Shown: positions 23,913-37,000 of the stretch, piece by piece
Numbering within the stretch: the stretch's first letter is position 1
Layout of the letters: every line of letters starts with the position of its first letter
DNA from: Poecilobothrus nobilitatus
Lineage: Eukaryota > Arthropoda > Insecta > Diptera > Dolichopodidae
Assembly (NCBI GenBank): GCA_947095535.1
Contig: OX352773.1
Location: 172,310,438 to 172,374,437 of the forward strand
Direction of reading: 5' to 3'
DNA: 64,000 nucleotides
The notes under the pieces: model-generated
Databases searched by the model: none
What the model was told of the DNA's origin: nothing
Seen by the model: the letters and a program-made list of their open reading frames with translations, nothing else
Made by a program: the position numbers and the translations under genes

Positions 23913-26900
23913 ATATGATCTTTGATATAAAAATGGGAATATGATCTCATAAAATATTTTTACAACAAAAGAAATAATTTTTAAATTTATGATCTATGAA
24001 ATATAAATGAAAATAAAAAATTCTATAGATTTAATCTTGGTTTTTTGATGCTAATCAAGTAAACAATAAGAAATGGTTTTATGATAAAATCTATGATTAT
24101 TACAACAGATTGTCATAAAAAGTACGAATATTTATATGAATATTTTTTAAGGCAACGAATAAAATAAAATAATTTGTGGATTATGTTTCGCATGTACCAG
24201 TACTAAAACAAAACTTAGAATTTTATGACAATTCATATAGATGGTTTTATAGTTTTCACATTAAATGAATTTTAAACCGTTTTTTTTTAAAATTATTATT
24301 AAAAGGAAAATTAATTTTCTTTGTCACAGTAAAATTTATACCAAAAGAATTAAAATTATTGATCTTTTTTTTTTTTTTTTAATTAATTCCATAGTACTCT
24401 AATTGCAAAATGCTTAAATTAACATTAATATATTCAAAAATACATTGATATAATATTTTAAATAAGTTAAAATATCCTTAATTATACGACTAAAAAGTTT
24501 TCATTATACATAGAATAAATTAAATTTCTATTTTCTCAGTATAATATTTTGTTTTTCTTTTTAAATTCTTGTTAAACAACGTGGATAGACTATTATGTCA
24601 TTTTCAATTAATTGATACGTTTCAATGATTTTTAAATGAACTAATTGGATTTTTTTTTTTTCAAATATTAATAAAGCTAATAGAATAAAATTTAAATTTG
24701 ATAAGGAAGCAGAATTGAATGGATTTTAGAATATAAATTTACATAAATTGATATGTGTATGGGACTGTAGAGTTTTTTTTTTTTTTTTCTATTAAAGTGA
24801 CACTTTCTATAAGACATTACGATATTACAGTGTATTTTAATTATAATTTTATACTTGTATATAAAATTTAGTTAATCTAGCCTATAAATTATTTTTAAAA
24901 ATTTGTCACGATTTTAGCTGACTAAATATTTCATTCTATTGAGCTCTGATATTTCAAGCATAGCCATTCAAATATGAAATATTCAGTTGAGTGATATTGT
25001 GTAGTATACATATGTATTATAATTTAATATATAGATTAAATGATAAACAACAGAAGAAATTTCTTGAGTTGATGCGAGAACGGTGGATTGCAGGTTTAAC
25101 TGACCTTATTTTTGCTTTCGTTATATAGTGTTACTAGAAGGACGTCGTTATAGTATTTTTATCTAAACTTATGGATTAAGTTAAGCTTAAGGATTTCTTC
25201 AGTCATCCATTCATGTTTTTTTTCTTTTACAATTTCTATTAGTTTTTGTTGTATTTGTAATAATTAAATAAGAAAAATCTTTTACAATTGTATTAAAATT
25301 ACTATATGAATATAACCTATTCCAGATGATATTTTCTTTAACCATATTATAATTTAAGATTGTTTTGGTATGTACATAATTTATAAAAGGCAAATTTGTG
25401 ATTCATACTTGTGAAGAATGATTGGTGATCAGATAGCGAAGAGTTTAAAATATAAAAGTTGAACTGAGTTTTTGTAAGGTCATTGATAAAATGATCTATT
25501 AATAGTTCTAGACGTTTTACATATTCTTGTAGCATATTTTGGAGAAATATTGTTATAAATTACAAAACCATTACTTAGTATGTTATCTGTATAATTTCTG
25601 TAACTTTCAATTCAACGAGAGCCAATGGCCAGATTCGAGTTAAAAAAAGATTCAAACGTATACTTTCTTTTTCTAGACCTAAAAAAAAACAATTGGTTGG
25701 TATTATTAGAGCCATTGTCTTATCGGCAGACATGCTAGAAGATTAGGTATGCATATCAACCTTAACTATATAACTAATTTTAAAATTTAACTAATTTTGC
25801 TGAGGCGCACTTTCTCTGCATCTGTCTCAGTATGTCTCAGGTCTGTCACGGAAAAGACGAAAATATCTCGGTATAGTTGCTTCTTTCAAAATTTAGATGA
25901 ACTTACCAGACATGGATTTCAGATATTTTTAAACCTTTTCCCTTCAGAGTTGTTTCGGTGTGGCATAAACCTAAAGCAACTTAACCGAAATTATTGTTGA
26001 TTTCTCCTAAGTTTTGAAATTGCATTACGAACCTGCAGTCTAATGATTACTTAATCATTAATTCAGTCTTCATCAATAATAAAAACAAAAGAATAAAATA
26101 AATTTATGACCTTTAGAGAGATCTACATCAGAACGTGAAGGTTGGCAATATTAACCACTGCATTTTAAAATTCTTTTTGCAATTTTTTTTTTTTAGATAT
26201 AATATAACTTAAATAAAGTTTTAAGATATCTGAATTTTGTATTCAATAGTCTTAAATATATATTGTATCCACAACCAACATCATTTTTATTTGATGATTA
26301 TTTTCAATATTGTATTAATAATATTTAATTTTAATTTAATATTTTGTTATTAATTAAAAGCTATTGTTATAATATTAATAAACATTTTAATTTATTCTTA
26401 ATCTAAGTTTTGAATATTTAGAAGGAGAAAGAATAAGAAAAGAATAATACAATATTTTTGACATTGCTTAATGACATTTGATATGAAAAAAACATAATTT
26501 ATGATTGAAGTCATTTTCATATACCACAGAAATCAAATACATATATATTTTATAATTAGTATAGGTAATATCTGTAAGTATGTATATTTCCTATATAAAT
26601 TTTAACAGACATTAAAAAAAAAAAATAATATATGTGATATAAATTTGATTCAAATAAAATCATTCATGTGCAAATTAATATTGAAAAATAAGTCATTTGT
26701 TTACATTTAATGCGTTTTTTTTTTTTTTTTTTTGTTTTTTTTTTATGGAAAAAGTAATATACGCATATAGCATATATATATTGATTAAATAATACCAATA
26801 ATAAATAAAAAAAAAAAAAAATATCAATGACAAAATTTAATATAAGAATTTTGTTGAAGGTTAGTAAGTATTAGTAATTTATTCTATATTTTAGTAATTA

Positions 26901-29599
26901 ATATGTGTTTGTTTTATTTACAAAAAGAAAAAAAACTTTAAAAATATAATTTTAATAATTTAATATAGATAATAAATAAATATAAATTTTAAATGATTAT
27001 TTATATGTATGTATCTTCTTAAATCAATTTTTATATTTAAAAATATTATCCTTGTGAAAATATAAATTCAAAATTCAAATCAATTCATAATGTATTAATG
27101 AGCCGCCTAATTTTATGCAATATTTTTGGTATATTGAAAAACAAAAAATATTTTGATTGTGAATGTATGTTGAATATTTTTCTATATCTTTTGTTTTTTT
27201 TTTTTTGTTTTTGTTATTATTTATTTTTATTCAATTATAACAAAATGACATAAATAAGAAAATATTCTAAATTTTCATTTGTATTATTATTGATTTTAAT
27301 TATAAGTATCTTTTGATGAATAGAATTGAAGATGAATCGGTTCTATTAATTTATTTATCCCCATATCTGTTATAAATCTATTATATTTAGATATAATTAT
27401 TGGAGCTCTCATATTATAATGTAACTGATAACTTCATAAGTTATTTTTTTTTGTACATAGACCTTCTATTATTGTGAAATAATACTGGGACATATATACC
27501 TGATATTTTTTTGTACGTATGTTTTATTCTAGTTTATATATTATAATTTTTTTTTATTAGTGAATTTTGTGGTTTTTTTTTTTCATATAAAATTCATAAA
27601 TAGTTAATAATAATTTAGCTTTAACTTATTTTAATATAAAATCAATTATTTAATAAAATTAAAGTAACAAAAAAATCACTATATCTCACTTATTAAATGA
27701 AAAGTTACATAAACTAGTCTTACCATTAATTTTGTGTTAACTCTTATAAATCTACTGGAATTGCAGATCTCCATGAAAGTAATCTACGTTTATCGCTAAA
27801 TTTAGTGGGTTAGTTCTTTTAAGCCTTCTATTGGCATTTTCTAAAGACATAGGAGTTTAAAAAGCTTCTATATTTATATGCCATTCTGAACGGGTCTTAT
27901 ATTTTAGTGCATATTTTTTTATTTCTTCGATTACAGTAGGTATTTCTACTTTCTAGATACATACATATGTAAATCGCAATTTTGTACGTACCAACGAGTA
28001 CTAACCATGTTATGTAAAATTTTATTTTAACTTCCAACTAGAATAATCTAAAAAAAAAAAATTATGTTGATTTGTAATGACAGATGACAACAATAAAGGC
28101 ACAACTCAGCATTGAATTTTTTTATTTTGAAATTCTGTCTTCATTTTAGTTTTAAAAAATACCTTTAATTACAACATAAAATTTAATTATGTTACGCTTT
28201 ATTTTAATATAATAATCGAACGTTTGTTTTAATTTGTAACTTTTAATGAGATACAAATTAAATTACTTCTTTAGGAATTATTTTGAATGATACAGTGGGG
28301 TGTCTTTATTTTTTTTTAAATTATATGAATAATGTTTATTGTAAATAAATTTCTTTGATAACAGTAGTATCTTACAAATTATATTTTATTTAATTTCCAC
28401 TACATTATATTTAAATTTATCATTTAGTTATTTATTTACAAAAAAACATATTTAAGATAATAAAAATAAAAGTATAAAGTACAAAATTATTATTTTATAT
28501 ATTATGATTATATAAAATTTTCCTTTTTTGTTTCTTCAACACTGGTTATCTTATTTAATTATCTACCCGAAATCGGTGATTAAAATTTACCTTGTAGTGA
28601 GCTATTCACCTGAATATTTTTTTTTTTTTTAAATTATTTTAAGTCTTATATACTTTCTGGCACATTAATATATTAATATATATATTTAATATTTATCAAA
28701 ATTAAGATAAAATAAATTATAAATATAGTATATAATATTAATTAAACATAAAAATTACTATATATTAGATACCTTATATGACTCTGATACCTCTGATATA
28801 AACAAACAATTTAATGTTTAATGTTTTATTAAAAAATTTTTTACAACTTATTTAAAAAATTTAATCTAAAAAATATTTATTTAATGTGAAATGTAAATTA
28901 TAATTTTTAATTCATCATTAAAAACAAAAAAAAAAAAAAAAATTTCGTCATTTTTATCTTATTTAGACAATTAGAAAATATTTATTTTTGCATTTTTTTT
29001 TTTTTTGTTTATTTTTTTTAATATTCATTTTGTTTTTCTTCTTTTTTTTTTAACACTTGAATTAAATTTCATAATTTTTTTTTTAATTTGTATTTAGTTT
29101 CTGTCGCAAATCACAATCATTTGAAGTGCATCAAATTTTTCTCATTTTCTAGTTTAAGATCAAACGAAACAATTATTCATTTTATTTTTGTTTTTTTCTT
29201 GATAAAAATTTAAAAATAACTTTTAATTCTAGATAGAAATTTAATATACATATGTAATATACAACATAAATTCTCATAATATCATTTTAAGTTTTAAATT
29301 AATGTTAATAATAAATCTATATAGTAATTTTACTTTAAGATTTTCAATATAATATAAAGATTTTAGTAGATTCAATATTAGAAAATTTAAATATATATAA
29401 AAAAAAATGTTACAGGTAAGTTTGAAATTGTTATATTTTATGCTTTTACAAGTTTATATTTATATATACATTTATATAACAATGGACAGTGATACCAACT
29501 ACTTAAAAATAAAAGTTCCTAATATCGTAGGAAATTTTACATTACATTTTTAGGGAAATTAATAAAAATTTAATTTCTTGTTTTTTTTTTTTGATTTTA
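23913..29599. other. Long gene-free stretch
   Basis: A+T-rich throughout with long T and A runs (26717-26750, 26806-26821 and 28926-28942). The frames at 25211-25393, 25347-25535 (-) and 25797-26000 (+) are short and without motifs. Around 25600-26030 the base composition is less extreme, perhaps decayed mobile-element DNA, but I could not recognise a family. Confidence 0.55.
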
Positions 29600-29705
29600 C
29601 GGAGGTAGTTGGGAACCATCGAAAGACACTATAGATGAATAGAACTAGCACGGTCATATATGAGTGTGTAGTGCTTTAACCAACTAAACACCATCTACCT
29701 TTTTT
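29600..29705 (-). mobile_element. Degenerate tRNA-SINE-like fragment
   Basis: On the - strand the segment has an A-box-like TTTAGTTGGTTAAAGCACTA followed about 45 bases later by a B-box-like CTAGTTCTATTC. The layout is that of a tRNA-derived SINE head, but diverged and different from the other SINE groups in the window. No anticodon-stem structure supports a real tRNA. Confidence 0.35.
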
Positions 29706-29849
29706 GATCCAACAATAGGTTATACGACCTTTAGTTCTCATGTACTGCCTGATCAAAAGAAGTTGAGTTAGGGAATGAAAATTGATTTCTCTATTGTGAA
29801 CAAGGTTGTTAATCTTTATCTTGAATTTTTGCACATTGTATATATGTAA

Positions 29850-30590
29850 TCATTGACAATTCTGCGGAACGCATGAGGTGTGATATGGTTCCGCATTGGC
29901 GATGTTCGTATTCCATCTGGGAATTTTAGCTATGTATAGGGGTAGACAGCATAAGCTCTCCATGTTTCTCTTTGGAATGGTTTGAGGGGAATTATTAAAC
30001 TTGTTTAATCTCGTTAGAACAAAAACCACTCCTATGAGGTGTTTATAAAACAGGATAAGGGTTTCCGTTAGTCGGCGAAGTCCAAATGGAGAGAGCGTTG
30101 ACAATGTGATCCTTTATTAGACGAAGTGCTCTGTTTTGGGAGCCGCTTTATCGAAAAATCCCATTGTCGTTTTCGAATCATTTTCCCAAATATATTCATT
30201 GTACTTTATCTTTGGTCGTATATATGTTTTATAGATATTTAGAAGATCAAAAGATGCAAAGAAATCTTTACAATGATACAAGAAATCCATTACATCTAGC
30301 TGCATTTCATACCAAAAATATGGTTGAGCCAACTTACCTTTTGATTTAGCTCCATGCCTAAGATCTTGAATTCGGTAGTATGTTGCCAAACTTCCCGTTG
30401 AAAAGTTAAGGTGAGAATCGAAGGGTTCTTTTTGCGAGAAACTAGACAGCACTGAGTTTCTTTGAAGTCAAAATTGACCCTCAATTTGAAATTTTGGCTA
30501 AATCGAGAATTAGTTAAAGTGAAGTAGAATACTTACTGGCGTTGTTTTTATAAGAAACAACGAGGGTGCTGGCATCTGTATCTGGTTGAT
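29850..30590 (-). pseudogene. Decayed non-LTR retrotransposon (reverse transcriptase C-terminal part)
   Basis: On the - strand, broken frames contain pieces I know from the end of insect non-LTR polymerases: VNFDFKETQCCLVSRKK, TEFKILGMELNQKVSWLNHI, DLLNIYKTYIRPKIKYNEYI, then in another frame LSPFGLRRLTETLILFYKHL and the ending YHTSCVPQNCQ. At least three frames are needed to read it (30296-30484, 30117-30452, 29850-30104), so it is disrupted by small insertions or deletions. The catalytic core upstream of this is missing. The family is probably CR1/Jockey-like; an exact clade needs a search. Confidence 0.75.
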
Positions 30591-31985
30591 GACAGATTTA
30601 ATGATACTATACAGATAATCAAATACAAAGTTTTGATAAACTTATTCACAACTAGTTTTTGTGTTTTTAAAAAATAACAAAAAATAACAAAATTATCCAA
30701 TCCATATTTAAATATAAAGTAAAGCAATTATAATTTTGACATTTTCTATTAACTTAGAACTTAAGACTTTTTGGTTTTTATTTATTAAATTCTTGAATTT
30801 TTTTTAATCTAATTAGGTAGTAATTTTTAAGAGCAAACCAACACTTTAAATCTGTCTACGTTTTTTAAGAAAAAGGCAAAAATATCTCTTTAGGTTTTTT
30901 TTTAAGATTTAGGTGTATCTCATACATGAACTTAAGAAGTTTTGCAAACTTTTTTCGTCAGAGCAGTATCATATTGTGCTATAAATCAAAAAAAAAAAAA
31001 TCAACATCAGGGTACGCTACGGTGCACTACGTTCTTCTATGCTTGAAGGTGCACTATACGTACCAAGTGTCTAGTGATTTTTAATGTGCTACAAATACAC
31101 ATACATTTAAATTGAATATCCCCTAAAAACTCATGCACGTAGCACTCATTCATAAAATAGTAAAGAATCAGAATACAATTTGCACTGATTCAATAATATA
31201 AGTGTATAGTCTGTACTCTGTAGTAGTTGTTATTATAATATTGTTGTATATATAATATAAAAACTATAAAAATTTATAGAATATTAGTTACAAGAGTACT
31301 TTATTATAGTCATGTGCATTAAGTAACTGGTTTAGTACATAAATATGTATATGTATGTATATTTATATATATAAATTTTAATAATAAAAAGGAAATATGA
31401 AAAAAAAGCTCATTCTATCTCATTTACATTCTAAGTCTTAAGGGAGGGTTTTATCTTACCTCATTTTAAAAATGTTTATAAAAGCTAAGACATCAGATAT
31501 TTTGATTTCATTTTATTGTAGTTTTGTGGTTGGTTTTGAATAAAGTTTTTTTAATAAAAAATAAATTAAAAATTTAATATTAAAAATGGAAAATAAATAA
31601 AAAGTAAATAAAAAAAAAAAAGTGATTTAAAAAGTATAATATATAAAAAAATTTTTTTTTTAATTTTAATACCACGGCTCTTAATTTTGGTTTTAATTTT
31701 AATCAATCTTCATAATGATAGACTGGGACAAACAGTCATAAAAAAAGTGCATAATGAGTGAATTATTTTGTTTTTTAAAATTAAAAATTGTTTTTTAAAA
31801 GAAAAAATAAAAAAACCTTAAAATATTTTATTGAATTTTTTTTTAATTTTTTTTTTTTAAATACGATATTACTTTACGATAAAAAAAATGGAAATTTATT
31901 ATTTATAAAGAGGTTCCTTTGAGAAAAAAAAGGATATTCAAAGGAAATAGTCGATTTTTTTCCAAATTGATTTGGTATTTAAAAA
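30591..31985. other. Upstream region of Rab32
   Basis: Presumed promoter and 5'UTR of the gene starting at 31986. A segment at 31010-31075 with GGTACGCTACGGTGCACTAC and an inverted echo (GGTGCACTATACGTACC) is less A+T-rich. No TATA or initiator can be singled out in this composition. An in-frame TAA at 31980-31982 lies immediately upstream of the start codon. Confidence 0.45.
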
Positions 31986-34097
31986 ATGAAAAGATCTGAT
32001 TCTACAAATACCTTAGAGGAAACTTTAGATATTAGTAGTGACAATAAAGATAAAAAACAAGAAAAAATTCAATTTAACAAAATATCAGATATACAATATC
32101 AAACAAATCCATTAAAAAAATCTTTCTCTGAGGATACAGTCACCAATATAATCGAAGAAGAAATACCATTAACACCACCAGCTAAAATCAAATCAAGATC
32201 TAGATTAAGTTCAGCATTTCGTTCATTACGTGTTACAAAATCCTCTCGTAAAAAACCTGTAACAGAACAAATAACAGCAACATCATCTTCATTAGATCCA
32301 ACTGAAGGTGGTTTAATAACATCGGGTGAAGAAATTGAAATTGAACCAAAATCTGAAGAAAAAGATAAAATAAAAAAGAAAACAAAATTATCAAAGAAAT
32401 TTTCTCTAAATATACGAAAATATCGTACAACATCAAAAAAATCTACAAATAGTAGTAGTGAACAACATTATCAAGAATTAACGGGTGCGACATCAAATAC
32501 AACAACACTACAATATCATCCGTTATCGAATTTAGGCTCTATTAGTAGTAAAACTAATCTTAAAGATAATAATAATAAATTAAATGTTTCACAAGTTAGT
32601 TTAGTTGATTTACCAAGTGACAACGAAACAGAAAACGACGACGACAACAATAATAATAAAAACAACAACAACAATAAAAAAGAAAATTTTAAACAAAAGG
32701 AATCTAAAAATTTACAACATAAACAGAATATTATTAACCGTGATGGTGTAAACTTCATAATAACTAGTAGTTCCGATAAATATAACAAAGAAAATAGTGA
32801 ATTAAAAGAACAACAAAAACAACATCAACAAACGACATTTAATGAGCCTAAGAGCCCCTTGAAATTTGAGAAAGTAAGAAAAATTCAAATTACCATAAAA
32901 GGTAAAAAAATTGAACATATAAATCGAGATAAATTACCAACCACAACGACGTCGATATCAGGAGAAGACGATTATTTAACGGCGACTGAAGTCGATCAAA
33001 CGACTAAAAGAACATCATCATTGTCGCCGTCAATATCCAGTAGTCGAAAATTAATTTTATCTGAACAAGAAGCATCAACAGGCGAAGTATCAAATAAAAG
33101 ACAATCTAGGAAAAAAAATAAATCAAATATAAAATCTACATCTAAGGAACGTAATCAAATATCTCCGGATCAATCACCAGAAAAACTTATTATAACACAA
33201 AGTAGTCGTGATACACCACCATCAGAACGTGCACCACCAAAACCTTCAACATCACAAAATAATAGTCCAGATTTAAATAAGGGTGCAATTAGAAAAACAT
33301 CTGTTCAACAACAACAACAACAACATAAATCTAAAAAAATTACAGCACTTGAAGATTCATCTTCCAGTGGTTTGTTGATGCGAGAACGTAGTAAATCACC
33401 ATTAATAGAACGTGGTCGAAGATATGCAAGAGGACCTCGTCCTTTAGACGAAGAAATTTCTGCAGCTGAAAAAGCAAGATTATTATCACAAAATCCTAAA
33501 ACTGGTAATAATTTACAAAATCCAAATTTAAGCGGATCAATTGGTATTATTGAAGCTAAAGAAACACAATTTGATATACAAAACTATCCACCATTACCAC
33601 CAACACCACCAACACCTACTGAAACAACCAGTTCAAATTCAACTGTTAACAATAACAACAATAATAATAATAATAATAAAAATAAATCAATTGAATTTTC
33701 TGTTGGTAAATTTGTACGTTCACAACCAGTAAGTCAATTAAATATATCAGATAGTCAACAACCAGATTCAATTTTATTACCATCTGGTAATTTAAGTCCA
33801 ATTAAAAATCAAATTTTTGAAAGAGATAGAACTGTTAAAAAATATCAACAAGGTGATATTGAATATTATTCGGACGAAGAAGAACGTGAACTGATTGACG
33901 GTATTAATAGAGATAGTTATTTGTCTGGAATAAGTGAATATTCATTGGATTCAGAATTGATTGCAATACAACAGCAACAACAAAAACATAAAGAACAATA
34001 TCAACAACAAAAACAAAAACAACAGGAGCAACAGGAACTAGAAAAACTAGTGGTAATGCCTGCTTTTGGAGATTTAACTATGGATAACGAGGTAGCG
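31986..34097 (+). CDS. Rab32: Rab32 exon 1: 704-residue low-complexity N-terminal extension
   Basis: This exon is a single open frame, remarkable in such A+T-rich DNA. The product is Ser/Lys/Gln/Asn-rich and predicted disordered: acidic/Ser start (MKRSDSTNTLEETLDISSDN), a basic segment SRLSSAFRSLRVTKSSRKK (~76-94), Asn runs (~220-230 and ~560), Gln runs (~445-450 and ~660-685), a Pro-rich stretch PPLPPTPPTPTE (~540), and more ordered-looking islands: SKSPLIERGRRYARGPRPLDEEISAAEKARLL (about 470-500, split here by function only) and ERELIDGINRDSYLSGISEYSLDSEL (~640-665). It ends AFGDLTMDNEVA before GTAAGA at 34098; the open frame continues 31 codons into the intron. Long Rab32 isoforms are, as I recall, also annotated in Drosophila; conservation of the islands should be checked. 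Confidence 0.85.
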
Positions 34098-37000
34098 GTA
34101 AGAGCACAACCCTATTGTACGAATTATCTCCTTATTTTTTTCTCAGATAACGGTTTTTTCCCTTTTCCTTTAATTTTGATAGTTTTATAGCCTAAAGTTA
34201 TGTAATAAATGAAAATGTGTGATAGAATCTTAAAATCAATATATTATGAATAATTAGAAATATCAAACTTTTTTCTTAAATTCATTAGGAAATTGATTTT
34301 TATTAAATAATTGAATTATTTTTTTTTTTAATTTTATTTTTTTAAAATTTTTTAGTAAATTAAAAAAGTTGACGACATTAATTAATATATAGTTATTTTC
34401 TTTTTAATTCATTGAATGTTAAAAAAATGTTGTTACAGAAACCTTAAAAGTGATACTTAATAATATTTTTCTGTTGCATTCTGTTTTTTTTTTTCATTTT
34501 TTTTTTGTTTTAGAGCAAAGAAAAATCTGTGAAATAGTTACAGTCTACAAAATGTAATATAATCCATTTGTTTGTTTTTTTTCTTTTTTAATATTATGAA
34601 ATTGTTACTGCGTTTACATATAGAATATTATATTTATATAATGAACAAGTGATGGTTAAATGTGAAAAATAAATAACTTGAATTAAGTTTAGTATAAATT
34701 TGTGGTCAAAGAAATCGTTTATTTATGTTTAATTCTATATACAGTTCAAAATAGTTACATATGAAAGTTGCATATTAATAGAACCGCCAGTTAATTCTTA
34801 AATAAAATAATTTTTGATCTTACATTAATGATACCTATACGAAATTTTTTTTTACAATATTTTCATGTAAACATAAATAGATTTTGACTGTTGTATAAAA
34901 ACCTTTACAAAAAGAATTTTAATAAAAAAAATCTTATTAAACCAGCTCTGAAATGTAATGTACAGTAAAAAATTGTGACAAGAAATTTGTGAATGAATAG
35001 AAAAAAAGCCAAAGAATTTCCTCCTCTACACATACCATCCATACCATATGTATAATCATTTTTTAAAATTCATTTAACTACAATCACTCTGTTGTTATGT
35101 TGTTATAATTCAATTTGCAGTTTTATAGTACAAGTACAATTTTTGTAGTAGATTTTAAAAAAAACATAAGTACATGCATTTTAAAAAAAAAAATGCATGA
35201 TAAAATTGTGCGTTTTTCTGGAAAATCCTTTCCTAGAAATTACGGAAATCTTAATATTATATTTATGTTGCATGTTTTAAAATTTTATTATGAAGCCTTT
35301 TTTTATTATTTTTTTCTTTTTTTTTTTAAAGATTATTTAAATTGCTATCTACCTATATAGGAATTAAAAAAATATTTAATTCTTTTTAAATTATGTAAGA
35401 AATAATAAATTTTTAAGACTATGTTTGTATGTATGTATACTAGAGAAAAGTGATAAGCAAAATTCAATTCTAAAGTTTATATTTCTTAATAGAATTTGGT
35501 TCGATTTAAATGAACTCCTTTTTGTTTTTTTATTTCGTTGTTTTTTTTTTTTTTTTGTTTTTTTTTGTATTTAAGAAACTATCGAAGACGACCACAATAT
35601 TGTACACACGTAGGGTTTCTTGTCTGTTAAAATTTAATATAAATATAGCTTGGTAATTTGTGTTATTTTGCAATTTTTTTTTTTGTTTGTTTTTGTTTTT
35701 CAGAATGATGGCCTCAATAGAAGTTGTTTCTTAAATTTTTTTTTTATGGTTAGATTTGTAATTTGAGAGAAATTTAATTTTATAATATAGCTAAAAATAT
35801 ATTAAAAAATATTAAAATCTTTTGAAATAAGAAACTTTTAAAATATAAAAAAATTTGAAGTTCATGCAATATTAAAAATTAATTTGAGATATGATGAATT
35901 TTTTTTTTTGTCATATTTTTAATTTTTTTTTTCCTATGATAGATTGCAAGATATTGTTAAACATTTACTTGACTAAGTTCCTCAGTATTCAGATTAAGGT
36001 CGAATCCCATTACACCGGCACGATGACAACGTATTCTTATTCACATTGTATACCGAGGTTGGACGTGAAGACACTATGTATTTTTATTATATTAAAATTA
36101 GATTATCGTCACATAAAGTCGATTTACGTCACAGTTCTTTTCATATGTGTTTTTTATTTTATTTTGTAATTTTTTATTTAATTTAATTGATAACATGCTT
36201 TTCTTATGAATAAATGCAAACAATGGAACTATACCCGCAACGACAACGTAACGACGCGTCTGCCTATAAAATAAAAATATCGTTGAGGACAATATTTTAA
36301 TCGGAACAACACCCTTATTCTGTGTCCTACTTTATAAAACTATATTAGTTTAATATTTTATTAGCAAAATTGTATTTCATAAAAACAAAGTTTTTCTTTT
36401 AGTACCGGACTAATAATTGTTAGTATGCAAACCATTCCTGTTTTGATTAGTGATTTATTTTTATAATTATTAGTCAAATTTTATTATGTACTTCAAAAAC
36501 ATTAATACTCGTAAATTCATTATAATCTATATGAAAATTTAAAATTTATTTACCGCAGAGTTAGGCTCTTGTTAAAGTATAGTTAATAAAGTTTTGTTAG
36601 AAAAAATGATTTAATAATCTTGTTCACAAGCTTTTCAAAGCTTGACTTCCAACAAAGACTGTAAATTATTAAATAATTAAAAGAATACGGATATTTCTTA
36701 GCTCGTTATTTTTCCTTTAGATTATTTATTTATTTGCGTCTAGATTTGCTTTTAAAAGCCGCTGTACCATTTGTAAATGACCGTTACAAATTATAAAAGT
36801 AGGTGGCAGTAGTATACATGTAGTACAAAATTTTTACACTACGATGTTGTATTCTTTGATTTCATACTGAAAAAATAAATATTTGCCATTCCATATTGGT
36901 TGAGAAATGTTTGCCAGCAACAAATAAAAACATCATTGAAAAGTTTTATGCTGTTGCAGGTCTAACAAATATCGTTGTCTGCATCAAGATAGTACACTTG

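Noticed and set aside
25797..26000. 67-codon frame in less A+T-rich DNA
   Set aside because: No recognisable domain and no splice structure; length expected by chance at that composition.
32233..32788. Leu/Phe-rich frames on the - strand
   Set aside because: Shadows of the Rab32 exon 1 coding strand.
34098..34190. C-terminal 30 residues of the long open frame as part of the protein
   Set aside because: They lie beyond a good donor (GTAAGA); splicing to 38924 gives an exact Rab32.
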